DNA from: Chitinophaga sp. Cy-1792
GTDB taxonomy: Bacteria > Bacteroidota > Bacteroidia > Chitinophagales > Chitinophagaceae
Direction: 5' to 3'
Assembly: GCF_011752935.1 (NCBI RefSeq)
Contig: NZ_VWWO01000002.1
Coordinates: forward strand, 682,001-746,000
Length of the DNA stretch: 64,000 nucleotides
Notes under the pieces: model-generated
What the model saw: the letters and a program-made list of their open reading frames with translations, nothing else
Databases searched by the model: none
Told to the model about the DNA's origin: nothing
Made by a program: the position numbers and the translations under genes
Shown here: positions 1 to 8,264 of the stretch, piece by piece
Layout: every line of letters starts with the position of its first letter
Position numbering within the stretch: position 1 is the first letter of the stretch

Positions 1-711
1 CGCGGCCTGCCTATCTTCCCGGAAGAACAGATTGAATTGCAGGCGCATGGCACCTATGTGGCTTACCGCGATCTCTATATCAAAGAACTGCCACGCCCTG
101 TTGCTTATACGCTGAACGACGAAGAGAAAAAAGCAGGCTATAAAGTACTGTTTGATGGTACCAACATGCATAACTGGACAGGCAATACCAAAGATTATAT
201 CATGGAAGATGGTAACCTGGTAATTCGTCCTTCAGATGATGGTGGTCACGGTAACCTGTATACGAAAGATGAATACAAGGATTTTTCTTTCCGTTTTGAG
301 TTTCAGCTGACACCAGGCGCCAACAATGGTTTGGGCGTACATGCGCCATTAACTGGTGATGCTGCCTATGTAGGTATGGAATTACAGATACTGGACAATG
401 AAGCAGATATCTATAAGAGTCTGCATGAATACCAGTACCATGGCTCCGTTTATGGTGTCATTCCTGCAAAGCGTGGCTTCCTGAAGCCGGTAGGAGAGTG
501 GAACTATGAAGAAGCAATCGTACAGGGAACACATATAAAAGTGATCCTGAACGGTGAAGTCATCCTCGACGGTGATATCGCGGATGCCCGCGACCATGGT
601 ACCTTAGATCATAAAGATCATCCTGGTCTGAAAAATGAAACAGGGCACATCGGATTTTTAGGACATGGTAGTGTGGTGAAGTTTAGAAATATTCGTGTGA
701 AGACGTTATAA
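1..711 (+). CDS. DUF1080 (3-keto-disaccharide hydrolase-like) protein, 5' partial
   Basis: The reading frame is open from the first base, so the start lies outside the window. The first 30 residues end in YRDLYIKEL, which looks like the last strand of one DUF1080 domain. A complete second DUF1080 domain follows, from about residue 45 (KVLFDGTNMHNWTG) to the last strand FRNIRVKTL. The protein is therefore probably a tandem DUF1080 protein. The fold is a concanavalin-like jelly roll found in many secreted Bacteroidota carbohydrate-active proteins; some members hydrolyse 3-keto-glycosides. The substrate cannot be read from the sequence. A strong hairpin terminator follows directly, and the next gene converges from the other strand. 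Confidence 0.85.
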   Translation, partial: RGLPIFPEEQIELQAHGTYVAYRDLYIKELPRPVAYTLNDEEKKAGYKVLFDGTNMHNWTGNTKDYIMEDGNLVIRPSDDGGHGNLYTKDEYKDFSFRFEFQLTPGANNGLGVHAPLTGDAAYVGMELQILDNEADIYKSLHEYQYHGSVYGVIPAKRGFLKPVGEWNYEEAIVQGTHIKVILNGEVILDGDIADARDHGTLDHKDHPGLKNETGHIGFLGHGSVVKFRNIRVKTL

Positions 712-722
712 GTTATTTGTTT

Positions 723-771
723 CCCCGAAATCAAGAAGGGCTGCCAACGGCAGCCCTTCTTGATTTCGGGG
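723..771. terminator. Perfect 23-bp hairpin, bidirectional terminator
   Basis: The arms 723-745 and 749-771 are perfectly complementary and are separated by the loop AAC. The hairpin sits between two convergent genes. A separate 20-bp palindrome, ATTTTCAGCGCGCTGAAAAT, follows at 773-792. Confidence 0.85.
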
Positions 772-813
772 GATTTTCAGCGCGCTGAAAATTCCCCAGC
801 CCCCCGGAAAAAA

Positions 814-1614
814 TTAAAACGCAGTTTCCGGATGCTGATGATTGGCAGCAGGATTCTGCTGGAAAATCTTACACAGCATGGCGTACAATTCCGGGTGCTT
901 TTCCGCCAGTAAATCCGGGCGTTCGAAGAAGTATTCAGAGATAACGGCAAAGAATTCTCCTTCATTGGTAGCGCCATAAGGATTGATGTCGGTATGCCCG
1001 GACATCATTTGCTGTATCGTCTGATGCACCAGTTTCATCCATGGAATGCTGTAGCTGTGTTCAATGAGGTTGCGTGGCAATCCATCTACATAGCCGTCAG
1101 ACTTATCGAGCAGGTGTACGAATTCATGGATGGCGGTATTACTTTTGTCGGTGGTGTTGGAGAAGCCTTCCCGCAATGCATTTTTCGACAGGGCCATCTG
1201 GCCGTTGAGTGGGCCGCTGCCTACCATACCGAGGATATTCCTGCGGTTACCTTCGTATTGATAGCTCTCATCAAAGGTATCCGGGTAGAGGATCACATTG
1301 GTAAGATTGAAATATTCCCAGTCTTTAAACCCGAAGATCGGGATGATGGCGCTGGCGGCTACCAGCACGCGGTCCAGCGGTTCTACGGTCGTATGCACTC
1401 CTTCGATGGTCGTGCGTTTCAGGAATTTGGTTACCTTTTCCTCAAAGCGTACCTTATCTGCGTCGTCCAGTTGCTGATAGTAGCGTACATTGTCCTGCAG
1501 CAGCGACCGGTAAGTGTCGGGAACTGCGGCGTGTAACGTTCTTCTACGTGAGAAGATGTTGTAAATATAGCCGATGAGTATCAGCCCCATCATAATTAAT
1601 CCAAACAAAACCAT
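814..1614 (-). CDS. MtfA-like M90-family zinc metallopeptidase
   Basis: This is a 266-residue protein with one N-terminal membrane segment (residues 2-20) and a zinc-peptidase motif HEFVH at residues 163-167, followed by LLDKSDG. That arrangement is typical of the MtfA/M90 family (HEFAHKLDxxDG). A downstream acidic helix, EFFAVISEYFFE at about 220-231, probably supplies the third zinc ligand. In enterobacteria MtfA is a cytosolic aminopeptidase that binds the glucose repressor Mlc. Here the membrane anchor and lack of an evident Mlc make that role uncertain. It lies 23 nt downstream of the M28 peptidase on the same strand and is probably co-transcribed with it. The ATG start is clear. Confidence 0.85.
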   Translation of the reverse strand: MVLFGLIMMGLILIGYIYNIFSRRRTLHAAVPDTYRSLLQDNVRYYQQLDDADKVRFEEKVTKFLKRTTIEGVHTTVEPLDRVLVAASAIIPIFGFKDWEYFNLTNVILYPDTFDESYQYEGNRRNILGMVGSGPLNGQMALSKNALREGFSNTTDKSNTAIHEFVHLLDKSDGYVDGLPRNLIEHSYSIPWMKLVHQTIQQMMSGHTDINPYGATNEGEFFAVISEYFFERPDLLAEKHPELYAMLCKIFQQNPAANHQHPETAF

Positions 1615-1637
1615 CTTATCCCAATTTTACGTTCTAT

Positions 1638-3257
1638 TTATTTTCTGAGCGATTTAAACTCAGAAGTAGTCTTCCATTTAGGGAAAGTACTTTCATTGCT
1701 GAGTGTCAGTCCTACGTCAAACAGCAGGCGGATATCCTGAACCATGCCATCGAGTTTCCAGGTGGCAGGATCGAATTCGTCTTTTGGTGAGTGGTAACGT
1801 TCACGGTTATACGTGGCGATCTGCTCTTTTGCCCAGCCTGGTGCTTGTCCAATGGCATCTGTGCCAGGGCCGATATAGAGGCCTGGTACTCCTTTTTTCG
1901 CAAAGTTGAAATGGTCGGAGCGGAAAAACCAGCCACCTTCCGGATGGTCTTCCGGTGTGATCACGCGGCCTTGTTTAGCGGCGGCGCGCTGTGCATATTC
2001 ATCGAGCTCAGATTGTCCCAGGCCGATAACCGTGATATTTTTTGTTTTACCGAAGAAGTTCAGTACATCCAGGTTGATATCGGCGACGGTTTTATTCATG
2101 GGAAATACGGGATGACTGGCGTAGTATTCTGAGCCGAGCAGTCCCTGCTCTTCTCCGGTAACTGCCAGAAACAGGACAGACCTTTCCGGTACAGGTTTTA
2201 CCTGTGCAAATGCAGTAGCCAGTTCGAGCAGTCCGGCGGTGCCGCTGGCGTTGTCTACTGCGCCGTTGTAAATGGAATCACCTTTAACCGTTTCACCGAT
2301 GCCGAAGTGGTCCCAGTGGGCCGAATATACGACACATTCCTGCGGCCGTTTTGAGCCTGGCAGAATGGCCAGTACATTATGTGAGGTAGATTTTTTAATA
2401 GTATTGTTGATGACCAGGGATGTTTTCAGGTGAAGATCAACCGGTTTAAATCCTTTCTTCCTGGCCTGCTCCATGATATCGGGGGAGATGCCTGCCAGTG
2501 CAAACATTTTCTTTGCCGATTCCTGTGATATCCAGCCTTCCATGATGGTGCGCGACATATTATTGTCGGCGGTCTGGAGGTGTAGTTTTGAATTGGACCA
2601 TCCGCTGCGTACTACTTTCCATGGGTAGCTGGCAGCAGCTGTTTCGTGGATGATAATCACGCCGGCAGCGCCTTGCCTGGAAGCCTCTTCAAACTTATAC
2701 GTCCAGCGGCCGTAGTAGGTCATGATATGGCCTTTGAAGAGGGTGCTGTCTGCGAAGCCGGGGTCGTTGATGAGTACCACCACGGTTTTACCTTTCACAT
2801 CGAGTCCGGCATAGTCATTCCAGTGGTATTCCGGTGCTACGATACCGTAACCGGCAAATACCAGGTCCGAATTTTGCAGTTTCACCTGGTCCTGTACACG
2901 ACGGGTAGCGGCTACGTAGTCGTCCAGGTATTGAAGGGTGATGCTGTCATTTTTACCTTTTATAACAAGATTACCGGCAGGTTTTGAGAAGATGTTGACC
3001 ATGGGTACATCCTGAAAATAGCTGTTGCCATTGCCTGGTTTAAGGCCCAGGGCTTTGAATTGGGCGGCTATATATTGAATGGCGCTGTCTTCTCCGCGGG
3101 TAAAGGGTTTCCGGCCCTCGAAGGCATCAGAAGCGAGCTTGCTGATATGTTTGGTAAAACCTGCTTCATTGATGGCGGCGGCAGCGGGATTTTCCTGTGC
3201 ATGTACAGTAATCTGGCCAAGGCTGGCAGCCAGTAATAGTAGTGTTAGTTTTCTCAA
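1638..3257 (-). CDS. Secreted M28-family aminopeptidase with PA domain
   Basis: This is a 539-residue protein. A signal peptide (residues 1-20, ending VHAQ) is followed by a protease-associated insert at about 130-260. The M28 catalytic domain shows the expected ligands: H314-W-D316 in SAHWDHFG, D335 in GAVDNASG, E369-E370 in VTGEEQG, and a late SDHFNF. The family are di-zinc exopeptidases acting in the periplasm or outside the cell. The start is TTG at 3257; no in-frame ATG exists between the upstream stop (at 3282-3284) and the signal peptide, so TTG is the best choice. It probably leads a two-gene unit with the MtfA-like peptidase. The specificity (amino acid or glutamate end-groups) cannot be read. 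Confidence 0.88.
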   Translation of the reverse strand: MRKLTLLLLAASLGQITVHAQENPAAAAINEAGFTKHISKLASDAFEGRKPFTRGEDSAIQYIAAQFKALGLKPGNGNSYFQDVPMVNIFSKPAGNLVIKGKNDSITLQYLDDYVAATRRVQDQVKLQNSDLVFAGYGIVAPEYHWNDYAGLDVKGKTVVVLINDPGFADSTLFKGHIMTYYGRWTYKFEEASRQGAAGVIIIHETAAASYPWKVVRSGWSNSKLHLQTADNNMSRTIMEGWISQESAKKMFALAGISPDIMEQARKKGFKPVDLHLKTSLVINNTIKKSTSHNVLAILPGSKRPQECVVYSAHWDHFGIGETVKGDSIYNGAVDNASGTAGLLELATAFAQVKPVPERSVLFLAVTGEEQGLLGSEYYASHPVFPMNKTVADINLDVLNFFGKTKNITVIGLGQSELDEYAQRAAAKQGRVITPEDHPEGGWFFRSDHFNFAKKGVPGLYIGPGTDAIGQAPGWAKEQIATYNRERYHSPKDEFDPATWKLDGMVQDIRLLFDVGLTLSNESTFPKWKTTSEFKSLRK

Positions 3258-3322
3258 AGCAAAATTATTTAAAAGGAAAAATTAGTGGAGTTCGGTTAGA
3301 TTTCCAAATTCATATGAACCCT

Positions 3323-3330
3323 TATCTTTG
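3323..3330 (+). promoter_or_regulatory. -7 box TATCTTTG for rpiA
   Basis: This is a perfect match to the Bacteroidota -7 element TAnnTTTG, ending only 5 nt before the rpiA ATG. No good -33 TTTG is visible. If used, it would place the transcription start at or next to the start codon, giving a leaderless message. Confidence 0.45.
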
Positions 3331-3335
3331 TTATT

Positions 3336-4016
3336 ATGCAGATAAACATCGCTAAAAAAGCTGCGGCAGAAGAGGCCGCCAAACTGGTAAGAACCGGTAT
3401 GACAGTGGGACTGGGTACAGGCAGTACCGCCTATTATGCCATCATACGCCTCGGCGAAATGGTCAGAAATGAAGGGCTGATCATTAATGCAGTAGCTACC
3501 TCCGAGGAGTCGGACAAGCTGGCCAGGGAACAGGGTATTCCTATGGTCCCTTTCAGCGAGGTACAGCAGATCGATATCGATATTGACGGGGCCGATGAAT
3601 CAGATGCATCGCTTCGCCTGATCAAAGGTGGCGGTGGTGCTTTGCTTCGCGAAAAAATTATCGCAGCAGCATCTGACCAGATGATCGTTATCGCAGATGA
3701 AGCCAAACTGGTAAATACACTTGGTAAGTTCCCGCTGCCGGTAGAAATCATCCCTTTTGCACATGAACTGACCATGCACAAGCTGAAAGAGCTGGGTGGT
3801 GCGCCGGTTATCAGGCATAAGTCGGACAAAGTCTTCATTACCGATAACGGCAATTATATTGCGGATTGTTATTTTGAAGAGATCCCCGACCCGGAAACCT
3901 TACATGCACAGCTGAACGGTATTCCGGGTGTAGTAGAAAACGGGTTGTTTATCGGCCTTGCCACTACGCTGATCGTCGGTAATGACAAGGGCGAAGTACA
4001 GATCTATCATCGCTGA
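3336..4016 (+). CDS. rpiA: Ribose-5-phosphate isomerase A
   Basis: This cytosolic enzyme interconverts ribose 5-phosphate and ribulose 5-phosphate in the non-oxidative pentose phosphate pathway. At 226 residues it has the normal family length. Family signatures are all present: the phosphate loop GLGTGSTA near residue 26, DIDGADE near 81-87 with the catalytic acid, and KGGGGALLREK with the catalytic lysine/glutamate region. The C-terminus ends normally. Its 3' end overlaps the convergent transporter gene by 10 nt. The only upstream ATG (3314) is out of frame, which supports the chosen start. Confidence 0.96.
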   Translation: MQINIAKKAAAEEAAKLVRTGMTVGLGTGSTAYYAIIRLGEMVRNEGLIINAVATSEESDKLAREQGIPMVPFSEVQQIDIDIDGADESDASLRLIKGGGGALLREKIIAAASDQMIVIADEAKLVNTLGKFPLPVEIIPFAHELTMHKLKELGGAPVIRHKSDKVFITDNGNYIADCYFEEIPDPETLHAQLNGIPGVVENGLFIGLATTLIVGNDKGEVQIYHR

Positions 4017-5296
4017 TCCTTATCGAGCAGGGAATGTTTTTTAGTGTCTTTTGATGTAACATATACCAGCAGGGAGATGAATATGCATACGGTCACATAC
4101 CAGTAATAGCCGGATTCATGTCCCTGTTGTTTAAAGAAGAGCGCAATCGGTTCGGCGGTGCCGCCGAATAATGCCACGGTGAGCGCATAAGGAAACCCAA
4201 CACCCAGTGCCCTGATCTCCGCAGGGAATAATTCTGCTTTTACCACCGCATTGATAGCGGTATAGCCACTCACAATTACCAGTGCCGCCAGGATCAGCCA
4301 GAAGGCTGTCCAGGAAGAGTCTGCCTTGCTGATAGCCGTCAGGATAGGAACGGTCAGTAAGGTGCCCAGCACCCCAAAACTTATCAGGATCGGCTTCCTG
4401 CCAATACGGTCAGACAACCAGCCTACAAGGGGCTGTAAACAGGCATAAATGAGCATCAGGAAGAAGGTGAGCGTTGTGGCACTTTCAATACTCATTTTAA
4501 CGGTATTTACCAGGAATTTCTGCATGTAGGTGGTATAGGTATAAAATGCCAGCGTACCGCCCATGGTGAGGCCTACCACCGTTAATACCGCTTTGGGGTG
4601 CTCCCGGAAGAGGATTTTCAGACTTCCTTTCTCTTTTTCGCTGGCTTTTTCCTTTTCAAAGGCAGTAGATTCCTGCATGTTTCTGCGGAGGTACAGTACA
4701 GAGAATGCCAGCAGGGCGCCTATCCAGAAAGGGATGCGCCAGCCCCAGCTGTGCAGCTGTTCCGGCGTCAGGAAAAGTTTTTGAAGTACCAGCTGTACGC
4801 CCAATGCCAGCAACTGGCCACCGATGAGGGTGACGTACTGGAAGCTGGAATAAAATCCCCTGAAATCAGGGGTGGCTACTTCACTCAGGTAAGTGGCAGA
4901 TGTGCCGTATTCGCCGCCTACGCTGAGGCCCTGTAAAAGCCTTGCCAGCGTGAGTAATACCGGTGCTGCCACACCTATAGCCCTATAGGAAGGAGTGATG
5001 GCTATTAATACCGAGCCCAGCGACATCAGCAGTACCGATAAGGTCATGGCTGTTTTACGGCCCTGCCTGTCTGCAATACGGCCAAACATCCAGCCGCCGA
5101 TGGGCCGCATCAGGAAACCAACGGCGAAAATGGCAGCCGTATTTAATAGCTGGGCAGTATAGTTGCCTTTAGGGAAAAAAACAGGTGCAAAATATAATGA
5201 AAAAGTTGAATAGATGTACCAGTCATACCATTCCACCATATTTCCCGCAGAACCCGTAAGTATGGCTTTAATTCGCCAGGAATCAGGATGCTTCAT
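4007..5296 (-). CDS. MHS-family MFS transporter (organic acid:H+ symporter-like)
   Basis: This is a 429-residue protein with about 12 hydrophobic segments. It begins with the metabolite:H+ symporter hallmark GNMVEWYDWYIYS in TM1 and carries the MFS loop 2-3 signature FGRIADRQGRK near residue 75. Relatives include the 2-oxoglutarate (KgtP), proline/betaine (ProP) and citrate permeases, so an inner-membrane proton symporter for a small organic acid or osmolyte is likely. The substrate cannot be told from sequence. The gene converges on rpiA with a 10-nt overlap. A TATTTTCG element on this strand (5309-5316) could be its -7 box. Confidence 0.88.
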   Translation of the reverse strand: MKHPDSWRIKAILTGSAGNMVEWYDWYIYSTFSLYFAPVFFPKGNYTAQLLNTAAIFAVGFLMRPIGGWMFGRIADRQGRKTAMTLSVLLMSLGSVLIAITPSYRAIGVAAPVLLTLARLLQGLSVGGEYGTSATYLSEVATPDFRGFYSSFQYVTLIGGQLLALGVQLVLQKLFLTPEQLHSWGWRIPFWIGALLAFSVLYLRRNMQESTAFEKEKASEKEKGSLKILFREHPKAVLTVVGLTMGGTLAFYTYTTYMQKFLVNTVKMSIESATTLTFFLMLIYACLQPLVGWLSDRIGRKPILISFGVLGTLLTVPILTAISKADSSWTAFWLILAALVIVSGYTAINAVVKAELFPAEIRALGVGFPYALTVALFGGTAEPIALFFKQQGHESGYYWYVTVCIFISLLVYVTSKDTKKHSLLDKDQR

Positions 5297-5394
5297 ATAT
5301 ACTACGAAAATATATTTTATACCCGAAAAATCAGTAGTTATTTGATATTGAAGAAACTAAGTGAAAAAAATTAGGATGGTATTTTAATATGCCC

Positions 5395-5544
5395 TATCTT
5401 CGTACGGCTTCTTAAAGAATCATGTATTTCAATTCTGTTAGTAATCTTCACTTACCTTCAGCTTTCTTACTTTTTTCTTCTAGTTGCTCAGCGAGCCGGC
5501 TGATTAACATGGCAAGAATGCGTTCACTATTAAAAATTAAATAA
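5395..5544 (+). promoter_or_regulatory. Promoter-like TATCTTCG and long leader of cold-shock gene
   Basis: A TAnnTTTG-like element (TATCTTCG, 5395-5402) lies about 140 nt before the csp ATG. The intervening stretch has no reading frame. Long structured 5' leaders are usual for cold-shock genes, where they act in temperature-dependent translation. That this leader does so is inference. Confidence 0.35.
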
Positions 5545-5736
5545 ATGCAAACAGGTGTTGTAAAATTTTTTAATGAAACTAAAGGTTTTGGTTTTATTAA
5601 AATCGAAGGTACTAACCAAGAAATCTTTGTTCACGTATCTGGTATTAAAGAAAGCATTGGCGAAAACGACCGCGTAGTATTCGACGTGGAAGAAGGCAGA
5701 AAAGGCCCTAATGCTGTTAACGTAAGACTGGCTTAA
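5545..5736 (+). CDS. CspA-family cold-shock protein
   Basis: This is a 63-residue single cold-shock domain. The RNP1 motif is KGFGFI (residues 13-18) and the RNP2-like segment is IFVHVS (26-31), giving the five-strand OB fold that binds single-stranded nucleic acid. Such proteins act as RNA chaperones that melt structures blocking translation. The length is normal for the Bacteroidota type. The gene is monocistronic: it has a long non-coding leader upstream and a strong terminator 27 nt downstream. Confidence 0.96.
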   Translation: MQTGVVKFFNETKGFGFIKIEGTNQEIFVHVSGIKESIGENDRVVFDVEEGRKGPNAVNVRLA

Positions 5737-5762
5737 TTATCTTAAGATATAAGTTTTGTTAC

Positions 5763-5797
5763 AAGCGTGTACTGTTCTACAGTACACGCTTTTTTTA
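5763..5797 (+). terminator. Rho-independent terminator after csp gene
   Basis: A 12-bp perfect stem (5763-5774 with 5780-5791, loop TTCTA) is followed by a run of T. It may also serve the convergent regulator gene. Confidence 0.9.
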
Positions 5798-5802
5798 TCT
5801 AC

Positions 5803-7269
5803 CTATATCAGCTGCTTCAAAATACTTACCCCTTGCTGCAAATCTTCCATCGAAGAGGAGGCAAACCCCAGCCTTACGCCGTTTGCATCATATTCCGGGT
5901 ACACATGTATCTGTCCGTCTGACAGGTATAGTCCCCTTTTATACGCTTCCCTGGCCAGTTTTTCGAGGCGGATATGCCTGCTGAACTCCGTCCATACCGT
6001 CATGCCGCCTTCCGGTACCGTGAATTTCACGGCATCTTTTAGCTCCTGGTGCATCAGCGCACAGAAATAATCCCTGCGGTCTTTATAGATACCCAGCGTT
6101 TTACGTAGGTAGCGCTGGATGGTGCCATCCGTCAGCAGATCAGCCATGGCATTTTCCAGGATATGATCGCCCTGCCTGTCGAGCAGCACCCGTACCCTGC
6201 TCAGGTGTTTTACCACATTTTCTGCTGCCACCAGGTACCCCAGGCGGAAAGCAGGAGACAGGCTTTTGCTGAATGATCCGCAATAGATAACCATACCATT
6301 TTCATCGGCGCTGGCCAGCGGCAGCAACGGCCTTTGCCGGTAGTGGAAGTCATAATCGTAATCATCTTCAAATATGATAAAGCCATATTCATTGGAGAGT
6401 CTTAACAACTCGAGCCGCCTGTCGAGGCGCAGCGATACCGTAGTAGGATAGTGGTGGTGTGGCGTTACATACACCATTCTTACCTTTCTGCGGCGACAGA
6501 TTTTTTTCAGTTCATCTACTACAATCCCATGTTCATCCATGGGGATGCCAATATGTTTAGCGCCTGCATGGAGGAAATTCCGTTCCGACCTTCCCCAGCC
6601 CGGAATGCCCGATACTACTACATCGCCGGGTTTTATCAGTCCATTGCAAACCAGGTTGGTGCCCATCACGGTACCACGCACCGACAAGATATTGGCGGCG
6701 GTAGTTTTCAGTCCGCGGGTTTCATTCAGGTAGGCCGATATTGACTTTTTGTAGTAGTCCGAACCATCGGGATTGCCGTAGGCGCCGAATTTAGAGTACA
6801 AACCACTGCGGGTAAGCTGGCTGCGATAGGAGCGGTATAGCTCTTTGAGTGGCGCCAGTCGCGGGTCGGGGAGGCCATCGTCCAGGTGTAGTGCTGCGGA
6901 TGCTGTTACGGGCAATGGACCCAGATAATCCATATTGTATATGTCGAAGCCGGCTTTGGCAGGAACTGTTTTTACCGGTGGAGTGCCAAGTTGGTTGGGC
7001 TGAAGCTCCGGCACGGCGGCACTTACAAAGGTCCCTTTCCCGACGTGGCTGGTCAGCCACCCTTGTAATACCAGCTCTTCAAAGGCTTTAGAAGCCGTAA
7101 TACGGTTGATACGGCACAGGGACGCCAGTTCCCTGCTGCTGGGGAGCTTTTCGCCGGTGCGGAGGTGCCCGGACCTGATAAATTCCAGTATGGCATCCGC
7201 CAGCTGAAGGTATACCGCCCTTTCAGCATGATGGTCCAGTTGAATGGCGCTGAAAATTCTTGCAGACAT
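5803..7269 (-). CDS. pdxR: MocR/PdxR-family transcriptional regulator (GntR + aminotransferase domain)
   Basis: This is a 488-residue fusion typical of MocR proteins. Residues 1-80 form a GntR winged helix (KLPSSRELASLCRINRITAS). They are followed by a class I aminotransferase-like domain with EDDYDYD (301-307) and the PLP-binding lysine K335 in GSFSKSLSP. PdxR members sense pyridoxal phosphate and control its synthesis or salvage. The divergent neighbour encodes a pyridoxal kinase and the same operon has YggS, which strongly favours the PdxR role over a GabR or other MocR role. A -7-like TATTTTTG on this strand (7300-7307) overlaps the putative operator, which suggests autoregulation. Confidence 0.85.
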   Translation of the reverse strand: MSARIFSAIQLDHHAERAVYLQLADAILEFIRSGHLRTGEKLPSSRELASLCRINRITASKAFEELVLQGWLTSHVGKGTFVSAAVPELQPNQLGTPPVKTVPAKAGFDIYNMDYLGPLPVTASAALHLDDGLPDPRLAPLKELYRSYRSQLTRSGLYSKFGAYGNPDGSDYYKKSISAYLNETRGLKTTAANILSVRGTVMGTNLVCNGLIKPGDVVVSGIPGWGRSERNFLHAGAKHIGIPMDEHGIVVDELKKICRRRKVRMVYVTPHHHYPTTVSLRLDRRLELLRLSNEYGFIIFEDDYDYDFHYRQRPLLPLASADENGMVIYCGSFSKSLSPAFRLGYLVAAENVVKHLSRVRVLLDRQGDHILENAMADLLTDGTIQRYLRKTLGIYKDRRDYFCALMHQELKDAVKFTVPEGGMTVWTEFSRHIRLEKLAREAYKRGLYLSDGQIHVYPEYDANGVRLGFASSSMEDLQQGVSILKQLI

Positions 7270-7288
7270 TGGCCTATCTGATTTGTTG

Positions 7289-7316
7289 AAATTGGACTAC
7301 AAAAATAATCCATTTT
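7289..7316. promoter_or_regulatory. PdxR-box-like inverted repeat in pdxR/pdxY intergenic region
   Basis: The half-sites AAATTGGACTA (7289-7299) and TAATCCATTTT (7306-7316, reading AAAATGGATTA on the other strand) form an inverted repeat matching at 9 of 11 positions, with a 6-nt spacer. As I recall, the half-site resembles the published corynebacterial PdxR box AAAGTGGWCTA. The repeat overlaps the regulator's own -7 box and ends 5 nt before the TACTTTTG -7 box of the kinase operon (7322-7329). This placement suits autorepression plus control of the operon. Confidence 0.5.
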
Positions 7317-7321
7317 CAAAA

Positions 7322-7329
7322 TACTTTTG
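7322..7329 (+). promoter_or_regulatory. -7 box TACTTTTG for the pyridoxal kinase operon
   Basis: This is a perfect TAnnTTTG match 76 nt before the chosen kinase start. No TTTG is found at the usual distance upstream; the inverted repeat occupies that place. This may mean activator dependence. Confidence 0.45.
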
Positions 7330-7405
7330 TTGCAGCGATAGCAGTTTAACAACAGGTAATCCCATTTTGCTGTTATCTATTTTCGGAAGAAATTTTATTA
7401 AAGAG

Positions 7406-8245
7406 ATGCCCGCAAATAATATACTAACGATCCAGAGTCTTGTATCTACCGGTTATGTAGGCAACAACGCCGCCATGCTGGCTATTCAGCTGCATGGTTT
7501 TGATCCGGTTATGCTGCCAACGGTATTATTGTCCGCACATACCGGTCATAAAGCGTTTTATGGAGAATCTATCAGCCCGGAGCTGTTCGAAAAGCTGCTA
7601 AGGGGAATTAAGGAGATAGATATCCTGGCAGATACGGATTACCTCTTAACAGGCTATATCGCTACAGAATCGCTGGTAGCCTTGTCTGCGGCCTTTATCG
7701 CGGCGCTGAAGCAGGAAGATACGCGTTTTGTATTCCTTTATGATCCTGTATTTGGCGACATGCGCACTGATGGCTTATATGTTCCTGCAGCTGTGGCAGA
7801 CCTTTCTGTTTCCGCATTGCTGCCACTGAGTGATGTTGTGACCCCTAACCATTTTGAACTGGAGTATATCCTTCAACGTGAGGTACGCACCATCGAAGCA
7901 TTACAGGAAGCCGTAGCCGCACACCCTTTGTTAAGTACCAGGGCCGTAGTGATGACCAGCGCCGAAATGCAGGATGCACCGACAGATCAGGTAGAGGTGA
8001 TATTATTGAAAGATAATACAGTAAAGCGTTTTCGTAGTAAGAAAGTGGAAGCTGATATCGTTGGTACCGGTGATCTTTTTGCCGCCACCATCGCCGCTCA
8101 GCTGAATATGGGCAGGGAGCTGGAAACCGCCATCAGCATTACCATGGACCTGATCAGCAGTGCCATGGACTATGTAAAAGACAGCAGGTTCAGTGAAATC
8201 AATGCTAAATCTTTACTCAAATTCAGACATCTGCTGGAAGCATAA
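7406..8245 (+). CDS. pdxY: Pyridoxal kinase (PdxY/PdxK family)
   Basis: This enzyme phosphorylates pyridoxal, pyridoxine or pyridoxamine with ATP in vitamin B6 salvage. The ATG at 7406 gives 279 residues beginning MPANNILTIQSLVSTGYVGN, which aligns with the PdxY N-terminus (ILSIQSxVxxGxVGN). The ATP/anion-hole motif GTGDLFAA is near the C-terminus and NxFE (PNHFELE) is in the middle. The frame stays open upstream to 7244, but that would overlap the regulator, so 7406 is preferred. It heads an operon with a GNAT acetyltransferase (19-nt gap) and yggS. The kinase could be PdxY- or PdxK-type; the distinction is not safe from reading. Confidence 0.9.
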   Translation: MPANNILTIQSLVSTGYVGNNAAMLAIQLHGFDPVMLPTVLLSAHTGHKAFYGESISPELFEKLLRGIKEIDILADTDYLLTGYIATESLVALSAAFIAALKQEDTRFVFLYDPVFGDMRTDGLYVPAAVADLSVSALLPLSDVVTPNHFELEYILQREVRTIEALQEAVAAHPLLSTRAVVMTSAEMQDAPTDQVEVILLKDNTVKRFRSKKVEADIVGTGDLFAATIAAQLNMGRELETAISITMDLISSAMDYVKDSRFSEINAKSLLKFRHLLEA

Positions 8246-8264
8246 AAAATATAAATCTACCTAT

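Noticed and set aside
3260..3267. TAATTTTG on the minus strand just before the M28 peptidase start
   Set aside because: It ends 2 nt from the start codon, so transcription would begin inside the signal peptide coding sequence. No alternative downstream start exists, so it is probably chance in AT-rich DNA.
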